From Geosiphon pyriformis (lineage: Eukaryota; Glomeromycota; Glomeromycetes; Archaeosporales; Geosiphonaceae): DNA of 64,000 bases. Made by a program: the position numbers and the translations under genes. The DNA lies in the NCBI GenBank assembly GCA_016748015.1, contig JAAOMT010000098.1, forward strand, positions 263,635-327,634, read 5' to 3'. Below are positions 1-10,729 of this stretch, piece after piece. A model generated the notes under the pieces. The model saw only the letters and a list, made by a program, of their open reading frames with translations. It made no database searches and had not been told where the DNA came from. Within the stretch, counting starts at the first letter, position 1, and every line of letters starts with the position of its first letter.

Positions 1-1379
1 ATAACAACCAGTTATCAAATAAACTGATTAAATTTAAGATTAAAAACAAAGTATTCTTATATTGTATCAAAGTAAAAAAACAATTGAATAGAAAGTTTGA
101 TCTCAAATAAAATAGTTTATTTTACATTAAAGAAATTTTTGAAAATAAAGTTTATAAATTAATATAAAACAACAAAATCGTAATTAAAACAGCATATAAT
201 AATTAACTAAAATCATATTACAATATAATATTATCATTTATCAATAATATTTCACAAATAAGAGTACAAAAAATACTAATCAAACCAAATAAAATTCTAT
301 AAAATTTGGAACTAATTATAATTATTAAAGAAAACACAAAAAAGTATATTAAAATAAAATATATAAAAACACAGTATGTATTATAAATACAAAAATAAAA
401 AATAAAAATCTTTAATTACATTTACATAATAGCACAACAATTGTTTTAAGTCATAAATTAACAACAATTAAACATAGAAATTATTATTAATTATCAAACA
501 ATTTATTATAAAAACACAAAAAAAAAAAACTAAAGATCACTTCATATTAGCAATTACAGAACTAAACAAAGCACTAGTCAGATAAGATTATAGAAAAAGT
601 AAAGAACACTTTTAAAAAAATACCAAGTACTATTCTAATAAAAAAACTAACTAAAAAAAATTGAAAGTTATAAATAAAACAATTTTTAATAGCATACTAC
701 TATTACCAATTAAAACAAAAACTGAATATTTAAGAATTATATACTGACAAATCCAAAAAATATTCAATCAAAAAATAGTACAACAGATTAAAGACTTTAT
801 TAAAAAGAAATAAGTTATATATTATATATTAAAACAATTTATTGATTACATACTGTGTTTTAAGATTATCCAAAAATATTACTACATTTAAAAATAAAAA
901 TAATAATTATTAACCAATAGAGAAAAATAACCAACTCTCAATTTAAAGACATAAAAACCAGAATTGAACAAATAATATTAAAAAAAGATGTAATAAACTT
1001 AATTTAAATAAGAATTTTAATAAAGCTCAATATTAAAAAAGAAAATAATATTACTCATAAAAAAGAATACCAAAAAAGATAAAAAAACAGATTATAAAAT
1101 AGATCAATAGAAAAATAATACTTAATAAATAAGCATATTTTTAAAAAATTACAGCACATTTCTAGAAATTAGCATATTTTCAGAAAATAGCATAGAAAAA
1201 AAGTAGAAATATATAGGATTTTATATAATACGAATTATGTATATATAGTAAAAGTATTAAAGACAAAAAAAAACAATAGTTAAAAATAAATAATTATCTA
1301 ATATTTCTCTTTTCAAAAGATAGTTTTTATAATTTAAAATAAAATTATACTTATATTAATAAAAATATTTATTATCATC
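1..1379. other. AT desert, no confident gene
   Basis: Very AT-rich DNA with no open reading frame of useful length. Between about 520 and 880 one plus-strand frame is broken mainly by TAA and TAG codons and reads as a Lys/Gln/Ile-rich peptide, so it may be a decayed transposon gene. I could not match it to any family or to the other elements here. No RNA gene seen. Confidence 0.5.
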
Positions 1380-1889
1380 TAATTCATATTGTTATTGTTT
1401 GATTAAAAAATATTAAATATTTTTGCATTATCAATAATTTATTTTGATAAAATTTAATACTTAATCATATTAAACCAATAATTCTTGATCATAATTATTG
1501 ACAAAATACTAATTTTTTATTTTTTTTCTTATTTTCTTTTATTTTTTTTATTTTTATTTTTTTTGTTGGTTACTAATTGATTAAAAAATTAAGTACTAAA
1601 TAATTAATGTTAAAAACAATTTGGTAAAAAATCTGTAAAACAAGAGTAAAAAACTTAAAAATAGCTTATTAAAAGAACATAACTACCAAAATAAATTGTC
1701 TATTATATTGAAAAAAAATTTACAGAAAAAACTATTAATTGAATTTCTGTTCATTATACAAAGAATTCAACCAAAACTTTTAGACTTCAAAACCTTCAGA
1801 AATTATCATTATTAATAATTATTAAACATCAAATTCTGGGTTTGTTATTTGCTTTAACACTCCAAATAATTACTTATAATATTGGTTTT
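1380..1889 (+). mobile_element. Decayed LTR remnant, LTR-3 family
   Basis: This stretch aligns by eye, in plus orientation, with the LTR that starts at 63,429 on the minus strand. Shared landmarks in the same order are the block around 1,450 (ATACTTAATCAT), the T/C-rich tract at 1,515-1,565, the ACTAATTGATTAA block, and the TTTGTTATTTGCTTTAA block near 1,848. The LTR ends near 1,889 in ATAATA where the younger copy ends in GTAACA. It is followed by TTGGTTTTT, which resembles the primer-binding site of the younger element. Differences from the younger copy are mostly C-to-T and G-to-A. The left edge is uncertain. Confidence 0.7.
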
Positions 1890-2449
1890 TAAGACCAAAA
1901 AACTTTATTAAAAGTTTTATTCAACAGCCAGAATTAATTTATATTAGCACTAACTTTTAAAGAAACTAATTTAAAAACTTAGCCAATTTTTTTGCTAATT
2001 GACAAATCTTTAAAACTATTTTTTTTAAACAGTTTACCAACAATAATATTTCAATTACTCTCTAAAACTACTTCTAAAATATTAAAAAAAACTATCTAAA
2101 TTTGTTATAACTTATATTAAGAAGTTTAATAAACTTTTTATAAGAATTTGCTAATTAAAAACAAATATTTACTACTTTAATGCTCAAATTTTGGATTAAT
2201 TTATTATTGAACTAATAAGAAATCTATTAATTAGTATTATTATTAGTATTTTTTTAATTTATATTGAGAATTTTTTATTGTTTGCTGTTATTTATTTAAT
2301 TAACAAAACAGTTAACAATTTAAATTAATTATTAAAAATAAATTAATAAATACAAATTATAATCAAAATAATTATATATATTTAAACTTATATATAATAA
2401 ATAATAATTTGTTTTTATTATAATTATACTTTTAACAATTATAAATCCA
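1890..2449 (+). other. Probable internal remnant after the decayed LTR
   Basis: AT-rich DNA with no open frame. The first 80 bases after the LTR weakly resemble the untranslated leader of LTR-3 on the minus strand near 63,300 (a TTTTATTCAACAG block followed by a CCAGAATTAA-like block). It is therefore probably the start of the same decayed element. No gag motif is recognisable. Confidence 0.35.
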
Positions 2450-3121
2450 ATACTTTTTTACAAACTTAATAATTTATATAAAAAAACTATTATATAATAT
2501 TTGTAATAAATTTTTAAAATCAGTTTTTATAGAAATATTATATATTTGGTTTTTTAATTAATTAAAAATTATATAAAATTTTCAAAAAAGTAAAACTTAA
2601 ATTGTAATTAACAAAATTATTATATTTACTTATTAAGTATTATTATAAATAATCAAAAAAATATAAAAATTTATATAATTAATTTTTAAGAACAATTTCA
2701 TAAAAATATTATATATTTAGTTTTTCTATTGATCAAAAATTACATAAAATTTTAAATTAGTTAAGTTTAAATTATAATTAATGAAAATTAAAAAACAAAA
2801 ATTATAAGAATTATTTTTTAAATATTAGTTATAAATAATTTAAAAAATATAAAAGTTTATATAAATATAAGATAATATTAAATTATTATAATATTAAATA
2901 TATTAATATAAAAATATAATAAGTACTAAAATGTTTTATTAAATATTAACAAATTTTTTTTAAGTATTATTATAAGAATTCATAAATTTAAAACTATATA
3001 AAAATAAGATAATATTAAATTATTTTAATAAAAAACATACTATAGATTATAACAAATATTAAAAATTTTATTAAATATTAATAAATTTTTTTTAAAATAT
3101 TAATTATAAGTATTAATTTTC
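2450..3121. repeat. AT-rich tandem repeat, about 137-bp unit (left flank)
   Basis: Repeated blocks are visible. The string GATAATATTA recurs at 2,871 and 3,008, a spacing of 137. Around it, blocks resembling ACTTATATAAAA, TTATTTTAATAAAAAACATA and TTTTATTAAATATTAATAAATTTTTTTT recur in order. A related, longer repeat with spacing near 171 lies at about 2,530 and 2,703. The same 137-bp unit resumes to the right of the LINE fragment at 19,871, so the LINE probably landed inside this array. Confidence 0.7.
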
Positions 3122-3270
3122 AGTATAAAGGCAGGTACAGCTGTTTTTTTTGAGAATGTTAGTCTGGGTTTGGGTGTACAGGTTTCTGGTCTGTTGTCTT
3201 CTATCATGACAAAACTACAAGCTATTGCTTTGGCTTTTAAGTGTGTTTCCTTTTTTTGTTCTGTAGACAT
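3122..3270 (+). pseudogene. LINE ORF2 RNase H fragment (N-terminal part)
   Basis: Translation gives a segment closely matching the RNase H region of the LINE ORF2 proteins at 24,752-25,171 and 32,014-32,382. It has the FFEN.SLGLGV strand, the T.LQAIAL helix (the usual catalytic Glu of TELQA reads as Lys here) and a C.S...SVD strand. The reading ends where LTR-1 begins. The fragment cannot make a functional protein. Confidence 0.85.
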
Positions 3271-3662
3271 TGTTATTTGAGTAGAAAAACTAATCCGAAG
3301 TTATGAAAAAACATAACCAGAACATGACATAACACAGAATAGTATGCAATAATATTGGATAATGCATTATAACTTAGGATGGTGCAGAATAATGCATTAC
3401 AATATGGAATAACACAAAATAATACATAAATAACACTAGATAACATGTTGTTACCAGAGAAAATTAGAGATATTATTTAACATAAAATTATCTTTATAAT
3501 TCTTATCATTAATTAGCATATATTATTATTTCAAATTATCACTTATTACATTAACAAAATATCCAAAATTATTATTTAATTAATAATTCAATTTGTATTT
3601 AACACAAATGTAACCTAAGTGTGATGATCAATTATGCAATACTCCGAACTATGTAACATTTA

Positions 3663-3783
3663 AAAAGTTCACCAAAATTTGTAGAAATTTGCCGAAATAA
3701 TTGATAGTTCACCGAAATATCTAATAGTTTGCAGAAATAACTTGTAGTTCACCGAAATGTATCTTAAGTTCAGTGAAATTGTA
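3663..3783 (+). repeat. Six-unit short tandem repeat inside the solo LTR
   Basis: Units of 20-21 bp alternate around a core AGTTCACCGAAAT / AGTTTGCAGAAAT, starting near 3,665, 3,684, 3,705, 3,725, 3,745 and 3,766. The same six-unit ladder is still recognisable in the decayed copy at about 46,857-46,974, where the C and G of the core have become T and A. Tandem repeats upstream of a TATA box in an LTR are candidate transcription-factor sites. That role is inference. Confidence 0.8.
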
Positions 3784-3829
3784 GAAAATAGCAAAGTTTG
3801 AGTTCATAGAATAGTATTATGACAAGTTG

Positions 3830-3837
3830 TATAAAAG
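3830..3837 (+). promoter_or_regulatory. TATA-like box of the solo LTR
   Basis: TATAAAAG lies about 50 bp downstream of the six-unit repeat. The position is what is expected for the U3/R border of an LTR. The decayed copy keeps a TATATAAAA-type string at the matching place (near 47,015). No start site can be shown. Confidence 0.5.
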
Positions 3838-4550
3838 AAAAGCTTTTTTCTTTGAGAAAATGTATCTTACTTCAGATTTAATAATTAGAATTATCCTTTA
3901 TACACAAAAACAAAATAAAAATCAACTAAATTCGAAAAGCCAAATTCTTAATTATTTCCTTTGAAATTAACCAATTCTTACTAACAGTTGAAATTGATTA
4001 GCTACCAATTTCAGTAGACTGTTAAAGCACTTCCAGGCCTGGATCCGAAACAACTTCCATAAATCATCAGTTTTACTTTTTTTTTACATTTCTTTTATTC
4101 TCTTTCTTTTCTTATTATAAATTATTTGAGTAGCCTACAGACAAGAATTTCTGTAAAAAAGTTGACTTTTACAGCAAAGTAACTACACATTTTAGTAAGC
4201 TTCCAGACAAGCAATTCCTGGGAAAAAGTTGATGTTTACTACAACATAACTATACAAAGTAACTAGCACAAAATTGGCCATTCCATTTATAAGTCCAGCA
4301 GTTCAAATTATAGGAGATAATTTGAGGATAAATACAGTTATCAGAGGTTCAAACACTTCCCATAGTCGTGAATTAACAGCAGTACAACAAACATACAAGA
4401 GCTAAGAGGAGACCAAAAACCTCCAGTAATAATGTTATAATATAAGATAACTAATAATAATATAGAAGAATGAAGCAATAACAGAAATAACAAAGCAATA
4501 GTTAGCAATAACAAAATGATCAAAAACAATTCTGTAAAACCAAAAAAATG

Positions 4551-4558
4551 TATAAAAG
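4551..4558 (+). promoter_or_regulatory. TATA-like box of the LTR-1 5' LTR
   Basis: TATAAAAG, matched by TATATAAAA near 17,891 in the 3' LTR. A purine-rich stretch and AATAAA-type strings follow, compatible with a promoter and poly(A) region. Transcription from it would drive gag-pol of LTR-1. Assignment is by motif and position only. Confidence 0.45.
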
Positions 4559-4848
4559 TAAGTAGTTATAAAAGGTAGAAAAAAACAGACAGATAGATAT
4601 AAACCACTAGACAAAAATCAAATATTTATATCTCTTTATCATTAATATTCCATATTTATCTTCTGAAATAAATTAATTATTAAGAAATCAGAATCACAAA
4701 TTTATGTTCTCAAACTTTGTGAAATTTACATAAATTAACTATTGTTTTGTATCTTTATTCCAGGACAGATGCTCTTAGTATAACTACCTCAAACTATTAA
4801 TGATTTGGATCAATCACTTTTGATCATGGCAATTGATAATACTAATTT

Positions 4849-4912
4849 ATCTTTTCTTTTCTTTTTCTTTCTTTTCTTTTATTTTCTTTTTCTTTCTTTA
4901 TTTTTCTCTTGT
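4849..4912 (+). repeat. Pyrimidine (CTTTT)n tract in the LTR
   Basis: A tract made only of C and T with repeats of TTTTC and TTTC. The 3' LTR has it as an almost pure T tract at about 18,193-18,249, again a C-to-T shift. The LTR-3 family LTR has the same kind of tract in the same context, just after a GATCATGGCAATTGAT-like block, which suggests the two LTR families are related. Confidence 0.7.
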
Positions 4913-5297
4913 AGAGTGGCAACATAGTAAAATCAACTGTCTGGAAATAGACTTTGTGATAGTTTGGTAAAAGAAAAAAGCTTCCTCTAGGTTTTTAGAT
5001 ATTAATATTATCTTAATAGCTTACCAAAAAAGTGAAAAGACAATACCAGACCCTAATGACTGCACTAATTAGTTCAGAAAAAAAAGCTCATCTTTATAAA
5101 AAGTTGCAATCAGTGAGAACCAAAACTCTGTGTCTTATAACCAAAAAACTCAACGGGTAAATTCACAATCAGTAGATAAGACCTTCAGAGACTAATAATC
5201 AAGACTAAGTTAATGAAATTATGTGAAATACATCTTACCAATAAGTGAAAGCACCAAACATTACCATCTCTCTATCTTATCAACTATACCCATAACA

Positions 5298-5316
5298 TTT
5301 AGTGCTTTTTGTGAAG
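5298..5316 (+). promoter_or_regulatory. Primer-binding site of LTR-1 (tRNA primer)
   Basis: Directly after the LTR end lies TTTAGTGCTTTTTGTGAAG. The same position in LTR-3 (minus strand, 63,411-63,428) reads TTTGGTGCTTCCTGTGAG, so the original was probably TGGTGCTTCCTGTGA after a 2-nt spacer. Its complement ends ...GGAAGCACCA, which fits a tRNA 3' end with CCA and an acceptor stem starting GCTTCC, reminiscent of fungal elongator tRNA-Met. The tRNA identity is inference. Confidence 0.65.
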
Positions 5317-5439
5317 TTATAAATTCACAAAGACAGAGCATCCTGAAAATTCACAAAAATAGCAATTATTAAAACAATAGAAAAAAATTACACTTCATAC
5401 AGAAAAGCATTATTTTAATATTTTTGAGAAGACTTAGGA

Positions 5440-7230
5440 ATACTCACAGAAACTGTTATTACAAAAAACCAATTTTGTGACTATCTGCACACAAAAATTG
5501 ACTGCTTTCTAGGCCAAATAACAGACATTGGGAAACTTGGAAAACAAATTCATCAAAAATTATTAGTCTACTCAACAAATACCACTACCAGAGCCATAGC
5601 TGAAACACTTTATATACTCAATAAAGACATTAAATACTATACAGAAAAATGTTATCCTTAAGTAAAACAATCAGTAAGCCCTAAACTTGAAGAATACGAA
5701 TTTGAACTCAATAATACAGCAGCCACACAAGAACAAGCTTACTCCATAGTCAACAAGAAACCAAGATTTTTTTCTCCAACAACTTCATCATACTATCAGA
5801 CACCAGAAAGTAGAATTGTATTTAACTCAACCATAGAAATCTAGACAGAAATACCATGAACTCTCAGAAATCAATACTTGTGAGATCACAACAGTTGGAC
5901 CAGATCCCTAGAAGAATATAAATTATTATTCAGGAATCTCATCCCAACAATCAATAAAACAGATAGAAATATGTTGATGTAGAAACTATCACCAACTCAA
6001 CCCTTAACTGAATTATCAACTACTTTCTCTGAAGAAACAGCTATCCTTCAGCCCATTGGGAAAATTAACAAAAAAAAACAACCAAAATTAGCACCAGAAG
6101 AACACTCTAGCATGCAAACACCAAACTTCTTAGTATTAACCAGTAAAACTCTACTTACTTACCAGATCATAGCTTACTGAGATATTGTCAAATTAAAGAA
6201 ATTCTCTGATGAAAAAAATAATGCATATACATGAATTGCAAAAGCTGAAAAAGCCATTATTGCCAACAATTGGGATGATAATAAAACTATTCAAGTGTTG
6301 CTATTTTTTTTGACTAGAACTGCAGACTCATAATATTAAAGTCTTACAGAGAAACCAACTGACTTTACTGCCTTTAAACTTGTTTTTCTGCAATACTTTT
6401 GTAATTCCAATACTCTTATCAGATTACAAAATCAGTTCAGTATCATAAAACAAAAAAATCACAAAGCAGTGACCACTTATCTTGAATGATTTAACCAAAT
6501 TCTTTGTTAAATCCAGGCTATTGAAAAGAACTACTACACTGTGGCACAAATCCTTAATCAATTTGTTAAAGGATTAAAGAGCAGCTTCTTCCGATCCATA
6601 AGATCTTACCACCTGACAAACCTACAAGAGACAGTTACTCTTGTTTGTGACTTTGAGTCAGCAGAACAAGAAATTAATCATACTTAAGCTGTTAATCTGG
6701 CTATTAATAGAACATCCAATATCAACACAAAAATAACTCAATTAAGTGAAAAATTAACTCAGAAAATTGAGGGATTTTTAGCCAGTACTATAAGACCTTA
6801 CCAGCCACCACAACAAAAGAATAGTAATAACAACAGATACCAATAACAACAAAATCATCAGCAACAACAACAATTTTGGAGATCTGATCTCCACAATTGT
6901 TAATATTGCCAAAAACCTGGACACATTATCTGGGATTGCCATAAGAAAATAATAAATCAAAATCAAGAAAATCAATATTAGCAACTAAAATACTCTATGC
7001 CTCAATATTAATCATCTTAATACTCACAATAAATTCAGTATACCCAGCAACCACCTTAGAACTATTATTAATCATTACAGCCAATGGCTCAAGCAGCACT
7101 TCAGTACCAAAACCTCATTAATAACCAATCTAAACATTGTGTAATTGATTACAACCAAGAATAAAGAAATCTCAGCAACAATCAAATGCTGACTAATAGT
7201 GTACTATTGCGATTTCTAAATTATAGTAAT
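5440..7230 (+). pseudogene. gag: gag pseudogene of LTR-1
   Basis: Gag forms the retrotransposon particle and binds RNA. The plus strand here reads as one Gag-like protein broken by TAA, TAG and TGA codons. It has a helical core around 6,200-6,660 (a FTAFKLVFLQYF-like block, then QKNHKAVTTYL and QILNQFVKGL) matching the core at about 62,050-62,460 in LTR-3. A Gln/Asn-rich linker follows, then one CCHC zinc knuckle (C-x2-C-x4-H-x4-C, about 6,897-6,942, YCQKPGHIIWDC). A Gln-rich tail ends near 7,200. At least ten in-frame stops are present, nearly all at places where CAA, CAG, CGA or TGG would fit. Confidence 0.82.
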
Positions 7231-7487
7231 GCCCTATTTTGACCAGTATCAACTAGATACCCTAACTAAGTCTCATATTTTGGTTTCACTAAAAACCAGA
7301 ATTTTTATAGCTCTATACCTTTAAAAAGGAAGGATATAGAAAAGACTTCCAACTTTTTAAGGCAAAATCAAATTAATAATACTATTCTACTTGCTATTAT
7401 TACTAAAGATACTACCCTTGCTGCTATTTTCCCCTTTAATATTAACAGTCTGAACACAAATAGCCTTTTCAGTAGAACCATTATAAA

Positions 7488-7890
7488 TTAAGACAAACCA
7501 ATCATGACTCTGTACACCAATACTAAAGTCAAAAACATAAACATTAAATTAATTCTCAATAGTGGATCAGCAGACAGTATAATAATAAAACAACTTATAG
7601 ATTAATTAGATCATTAAGTAGATTATGTTACAACTGTCCAAATTATTATTACAAATGGCAATACCAAAACCCCAATCAGAGAAATTGATAACTTTTTTTT
7701 TGAAATCAACAGAATCCAAATTCCTATAAAAGTCTTAGTTATGGAAGCTATGCAATATCAAGCTCTCATTGGAAATAACTGGTTGACCAAAGTCTATGCC
7801 ACTCTTAATTGAGACACACAGAAATTACAGATCACTTTTAATAAATAACATGCCCAAGTCCTGGCTATGTGCAGACACTTCAAAGTTTAA
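7488..7890 (+). pseudogene. Retropepsin-like aspartic protease region of LTR-1
   Basis: Protease cleaves the Gag-Pol polyprotein. The frame here contains LILNSGSADSIIIKQL, where LDSGSA is the usual active-site motif and Asp has become Asn. A strand resembling PIREIDNFFFEI and then YQALIGNNWL (the family's LIGxDWL flap-helix motif) follow. The loss of the catalytic Asp fits a G-to-A change. The region lies between gag and the Cys-rich region, in the same orientation. In LTR-3 the matching region is missing. Confidence 0.75.
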
Positions 7891-8089
7891 AGCTCAGAAG
7901 AACCACTAATTGAATTCAAAGACACAACACCACCACCAACCATAGAAACCTATTAAGTTTTATGAACAGATGATTTCCGAACAAAGTTATCTCTACCACC
8001 AACTTGGAAAAAAAAAAAGAGAAAAGCAGAAAAAAAACTACAATCAGCACCTATAGGCTATTTTGCCTTAAGTCAAAGAAGTCAATAAT

Positions 8090-8890
8090 ATCAAACCCCA
8101 AAATTAATTTGTGTCAACTGTGAGAAAAAGTTATCTTCTATAAGCACATATATCAAAGATGACGAGGAATGGCTAACTACCATCAAACATTACTGCAGAT
8201 CTTGTGTATTGGAAAAATTTGGCAAACCAAAATAACAAGGCAAATAGGACAATATACTATGTCTTGTCTGTAGTGAGATTCTGCCAGATAAAGAACTATG
8301 AAACAATGTTCCCAGCAGAAAAAAAACATACAACAAAACATATCAATACATCATCTTGATCAATGATTGAATACAAAAAGGAACTTCAATCGACAATGTC
8401 TGAAAATAAGCATTATGACAATTGAATGGGTATTCCCATAACAAACATGAAATTTGGAGAATGGTGAGTGCAAAAGCAGAAAGTGCTACAATCAGAGAAT
8501 TACTGGAAATCAAAAACAACCCCTTATCCCTTCCAGAATCTGAATATATCATGACTTTTGATGTCTTTGGCAACATTGAAAATGATCCAAAATATTTCTA
8601 TGAGCACTATTAGAACTTGGCACTAACTAGGGAAAAGCAAAAACAAAAGCTAGCTGACTTAAACATGAAACTGTGTGATCATTGTTTAATCTCCTACCAT
8701 TTTCAGTACTGTGATGAATGCAATATCATGTTCAACCCACCTTCAAGAAAACTATACCCAATTATTGAACTACTGAAATTCGAGGTAGAAGAGGAATTAA
8801 TCACTGAGAATATGTTGTTTTAAGATCCAACTAAAGATACTAAAACAGAACAGTATCTTGCATATTTTGATTTATCTAAAAAATTAGAAT
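8090..8890 (+). pseudogene. Cys-rich region between protease and dUTPase in LTR-1
   Basis: The function is not recognised. The reading has Cys pairs CVNCEK, HYCRSCV, CLVCSE, LCDHC and YCDECN spaced like zinc-ribbon ligands. Between them is a segment (about 8,428-8,610) with HNKHEIWRM and ELLEIKNNPLSLPE that is conserved in LTR-3 at about 60,900-61,086. Two stretches are open without stops (8,422-8,613 and 8,617-8,823), separated by a TAG. It is part of the same polyprotein frame as the dUTPase-like domain that follows. Possible roles are nucleic-acid binding or polyprotein structure, and neither is shown. Confidence 0.6.
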
Positions 8891-8919
8891 TAAAATAGTA
8901 CAGTAATAATGAGAAAAAA

Positions 8920-9420
8920 ATTTGCTCAAAAAGAGCACATAACATTAATGCTGGCTTTGACTTACAATATCTAGACAATTACCCATAATTATAGCTCCAT
9001 ATTTCCTTGTAAAAATAGATCTTAAGATAGCATTAGAAATTCTTGTTAGTACAATAGTACAAGTTGTCTTTCGATCTAGTCTAACCAAAAAAGAAATTGA
9101 CATAAAAAAGGAATCATCAATGCTGGTTACACAGAAAACATCATAGTAATGCTACAGAACAATTTGAACAAACCCTATAAAATAAAATCATAAGAAAAGA
9201 TTGCTTAAGCTATCTTTTTACTCCTAATCAAAATACTCCAATTAACTCTAATAACAACTTGAAAAAAATTAGGTCTCATGGTCTGAGGAATCAATGAGTT
9301 TGGATCAAATAGAAGAGGAAATGTACCAATCAACTTTACAGAGGAAGATAGTAACCAGATAGAACTTATCTACACTAACATAGTCATTTCCATCACTTTT
9401 TACTAACAATACATTCTCAA
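8920..9420 (+). pseudogene. dUTPase-like domain of LTR-1
   Basis: dUTPases hydrolyse dUTP to dUMP and keep uracil out of new DNA. The five trimeric dUTPase motifs can be followed in order: motif 1 AGFDLQ, motif 2 FRSSLTKK, motif 3 GIINAGYTENI, motif 4 EKIA.AIFL, and motif 5 GINEFGSNRRG just before the next domain. In retroviruses this domain sits elsewhere in pol (after protease in betaretroviruses, between RT and integrase in lentiviruses), while here it lies between protease and RT. Stops and small frame changes break it. LTR-3 has the same domain at the same place. Confidence 0.78.
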
Positions 9421-10720
9421 GATGAATCAAAAGATCCAAGATTAAGTCCAGTTATTTGAAGCTGATTTTGAAATCTGTTCTTTAGCCAATGTTGCTAACT
9501 TATATTTACTGGCCAAAGCCCATAAACACTTCAAAATCCCTATCCACAACCTCACAAAAGATGTAATTGAAATTCCCAAAGGGATTCTTGTTGGTTTCAT
9601 TTCACTAGACATCCAACATTCTGAAAAATCTCAGCTCATTCCAAATTTTGCACAGCTATTTTTATTTTGTGATATTACTTCACAAGTATGAAACTTGCCA
9701 AAAGAAAGTAATCTGTTTATGACAGAAGAAATTGACAAACTACACTTGGAAAACCTGAGTGTTTTTTAGTAAATTCAACTTAAGGTTCTCTTAAATCAAT
9801 ATGCTGATGTTTTTGCCAGTAAAAATAAGTTTGGACACATTAACATTGTGAAGCATCAGATTGATATAGAAGATGCATAATCTATTAAACAACAGGCTTA
9901 TTGAGTACTCTTATCTGTTGACAATTTTATCAAACAAAAAGTCTAACAAATGTTTGACAATAGCTTAATTAAAAAATTGTTAAGCCCTTAGTCCTCCCCA
10001 GTAGTTTTGGTCACCAAAAAAAATGGAAAGGTATGATTTTGCATGAATTACTGAAAATTAAATAGCATTACCTAAGAAAATAGTTACCTTACTCCCTTTA
10101 TCCAAGAAATTCTGGACAATCTAAAAAAAAAGAAATGTTTCTTATTATTAGATCTAGCCAGCAGATATTGACAGATCAAAATGAATTCCAAAGATAAAAA
10201 AAAAATGATATTTACTACTTGAGATAAAAACTTCAAGTTTAATGTAATGCCCTTTGGACTCTGCAACACTTCTGTTATATTTTAATGCCTTATGGATGTT
10301 GTGTACAAAAAAATTCTTTAAAAATTAGTCATAGTTTACTTAGACAACACAAATGTATTCTCTGAAATGTTTGATGATCATCTGCTCCATCTTTAACAAA
10401 TCTTCAAATGTCTTCAAAATGCCAGATTAAAACTCAATCCTGAGAAATGTTTTTTTGGGAAAACCAAGTTGAAATTCCTAGGACACATAATCAGCAAAAA
10501 TGGAGTCAAACCCAATCTAAACAAGGTCCAAAAAGTTAAAGATTTTCCAGTTCCAATCAATTTCTAAGAGTTATAAGAATTTTTAAAATTGACAAAATAC
10601 TACTGCTGATTTGTCAAAAAATTTTCAACTATTGCAAAACCTTTTTACTACTTGTTGTCCAAATACGTACTATACTTATAGAAAAAAGACCAACAGAAAG
10701 CATTCAACTATTTCAAGCAG
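9421..10720 (+). pseudogene. pol: Reverse transcriptase region of LTR-1
   Basis: RT copies the element's RNA into DNA. The recognisable gypsy RT landmarks, in order, are NQYADVFASKNKFG (the segment before RT), SSPVVLVTKKNGK, YxKLNSIT, LDLASRY.QIKM, FKFNVMPFGLCN and VIVYLDN. Then come KCFFGKTKLKFLGHII and the connection KVQKVKDFPVPI...LKLTKYY. The catalytic YxDD reads YLDN, so the second Asp is lost through a G-to-A change. Many TAA/TAG/TGA codons break the frame, but the block order and spacing are normal. The first 300 bases carry a beta-rich linker also seen in LTR-3. Confidence 0.88.
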
Positions 10721-10729
10721 CGATTAATC

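Larger units (their letters stand above)
3449..4431 (+). mobile_element. Solo LTR (LTR-2 family) nested in the 5' LTR of LTR-1
   Basis: This 983-bp block is absent from the matching place in the 3' LTR (about 17,771-17,776). It starts TGTTACC and ends GTAATA, consistent with TG...CA ends with one C-to-T change. It is flanked by ATGT on both sides, a 4-bp target duplication. No coding capacity is seen, so it is best explained as a solo LTR left by LTR-LTR recombination. A second, more AT-decayed copy lies at about 46,754-47,480. Orientation is assigned from the TATA-like box and the TG...CA ends. Confidence 0.85.
3271..5297 (+). repeat. 5' LTR of LTR-1 (interrupted by a solo LTR)
   Basis: Direct-repeat partner of 17,621-18,639. 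The two LTRs align over their whole length apart from the 983-bp solo LTR at 3,449-4,431 plus its 4-bp duplication. It begins TGTTAT and ends ATAACA, the usual inverted TG...CA ends. In the first 60 aligned bases all five differences I counted are transitions, and three of the five fit CpA/TpG to TpA. Confidence 0.92.

Noticed and set aside
1-3121. Mitochondrial DNA, because of the extreme A/T content
   Set aside because: No mitochondrial genes, and the sequence contains decayed nuclear LTR elements and is continuous with LINE and gypsy insertions.
4849-4912. The C/T tract as a simple microsatellite unrelated to the elements
   Set aside because: It recurs at the same position in all LTRs of both families, so it is part of the LTR.
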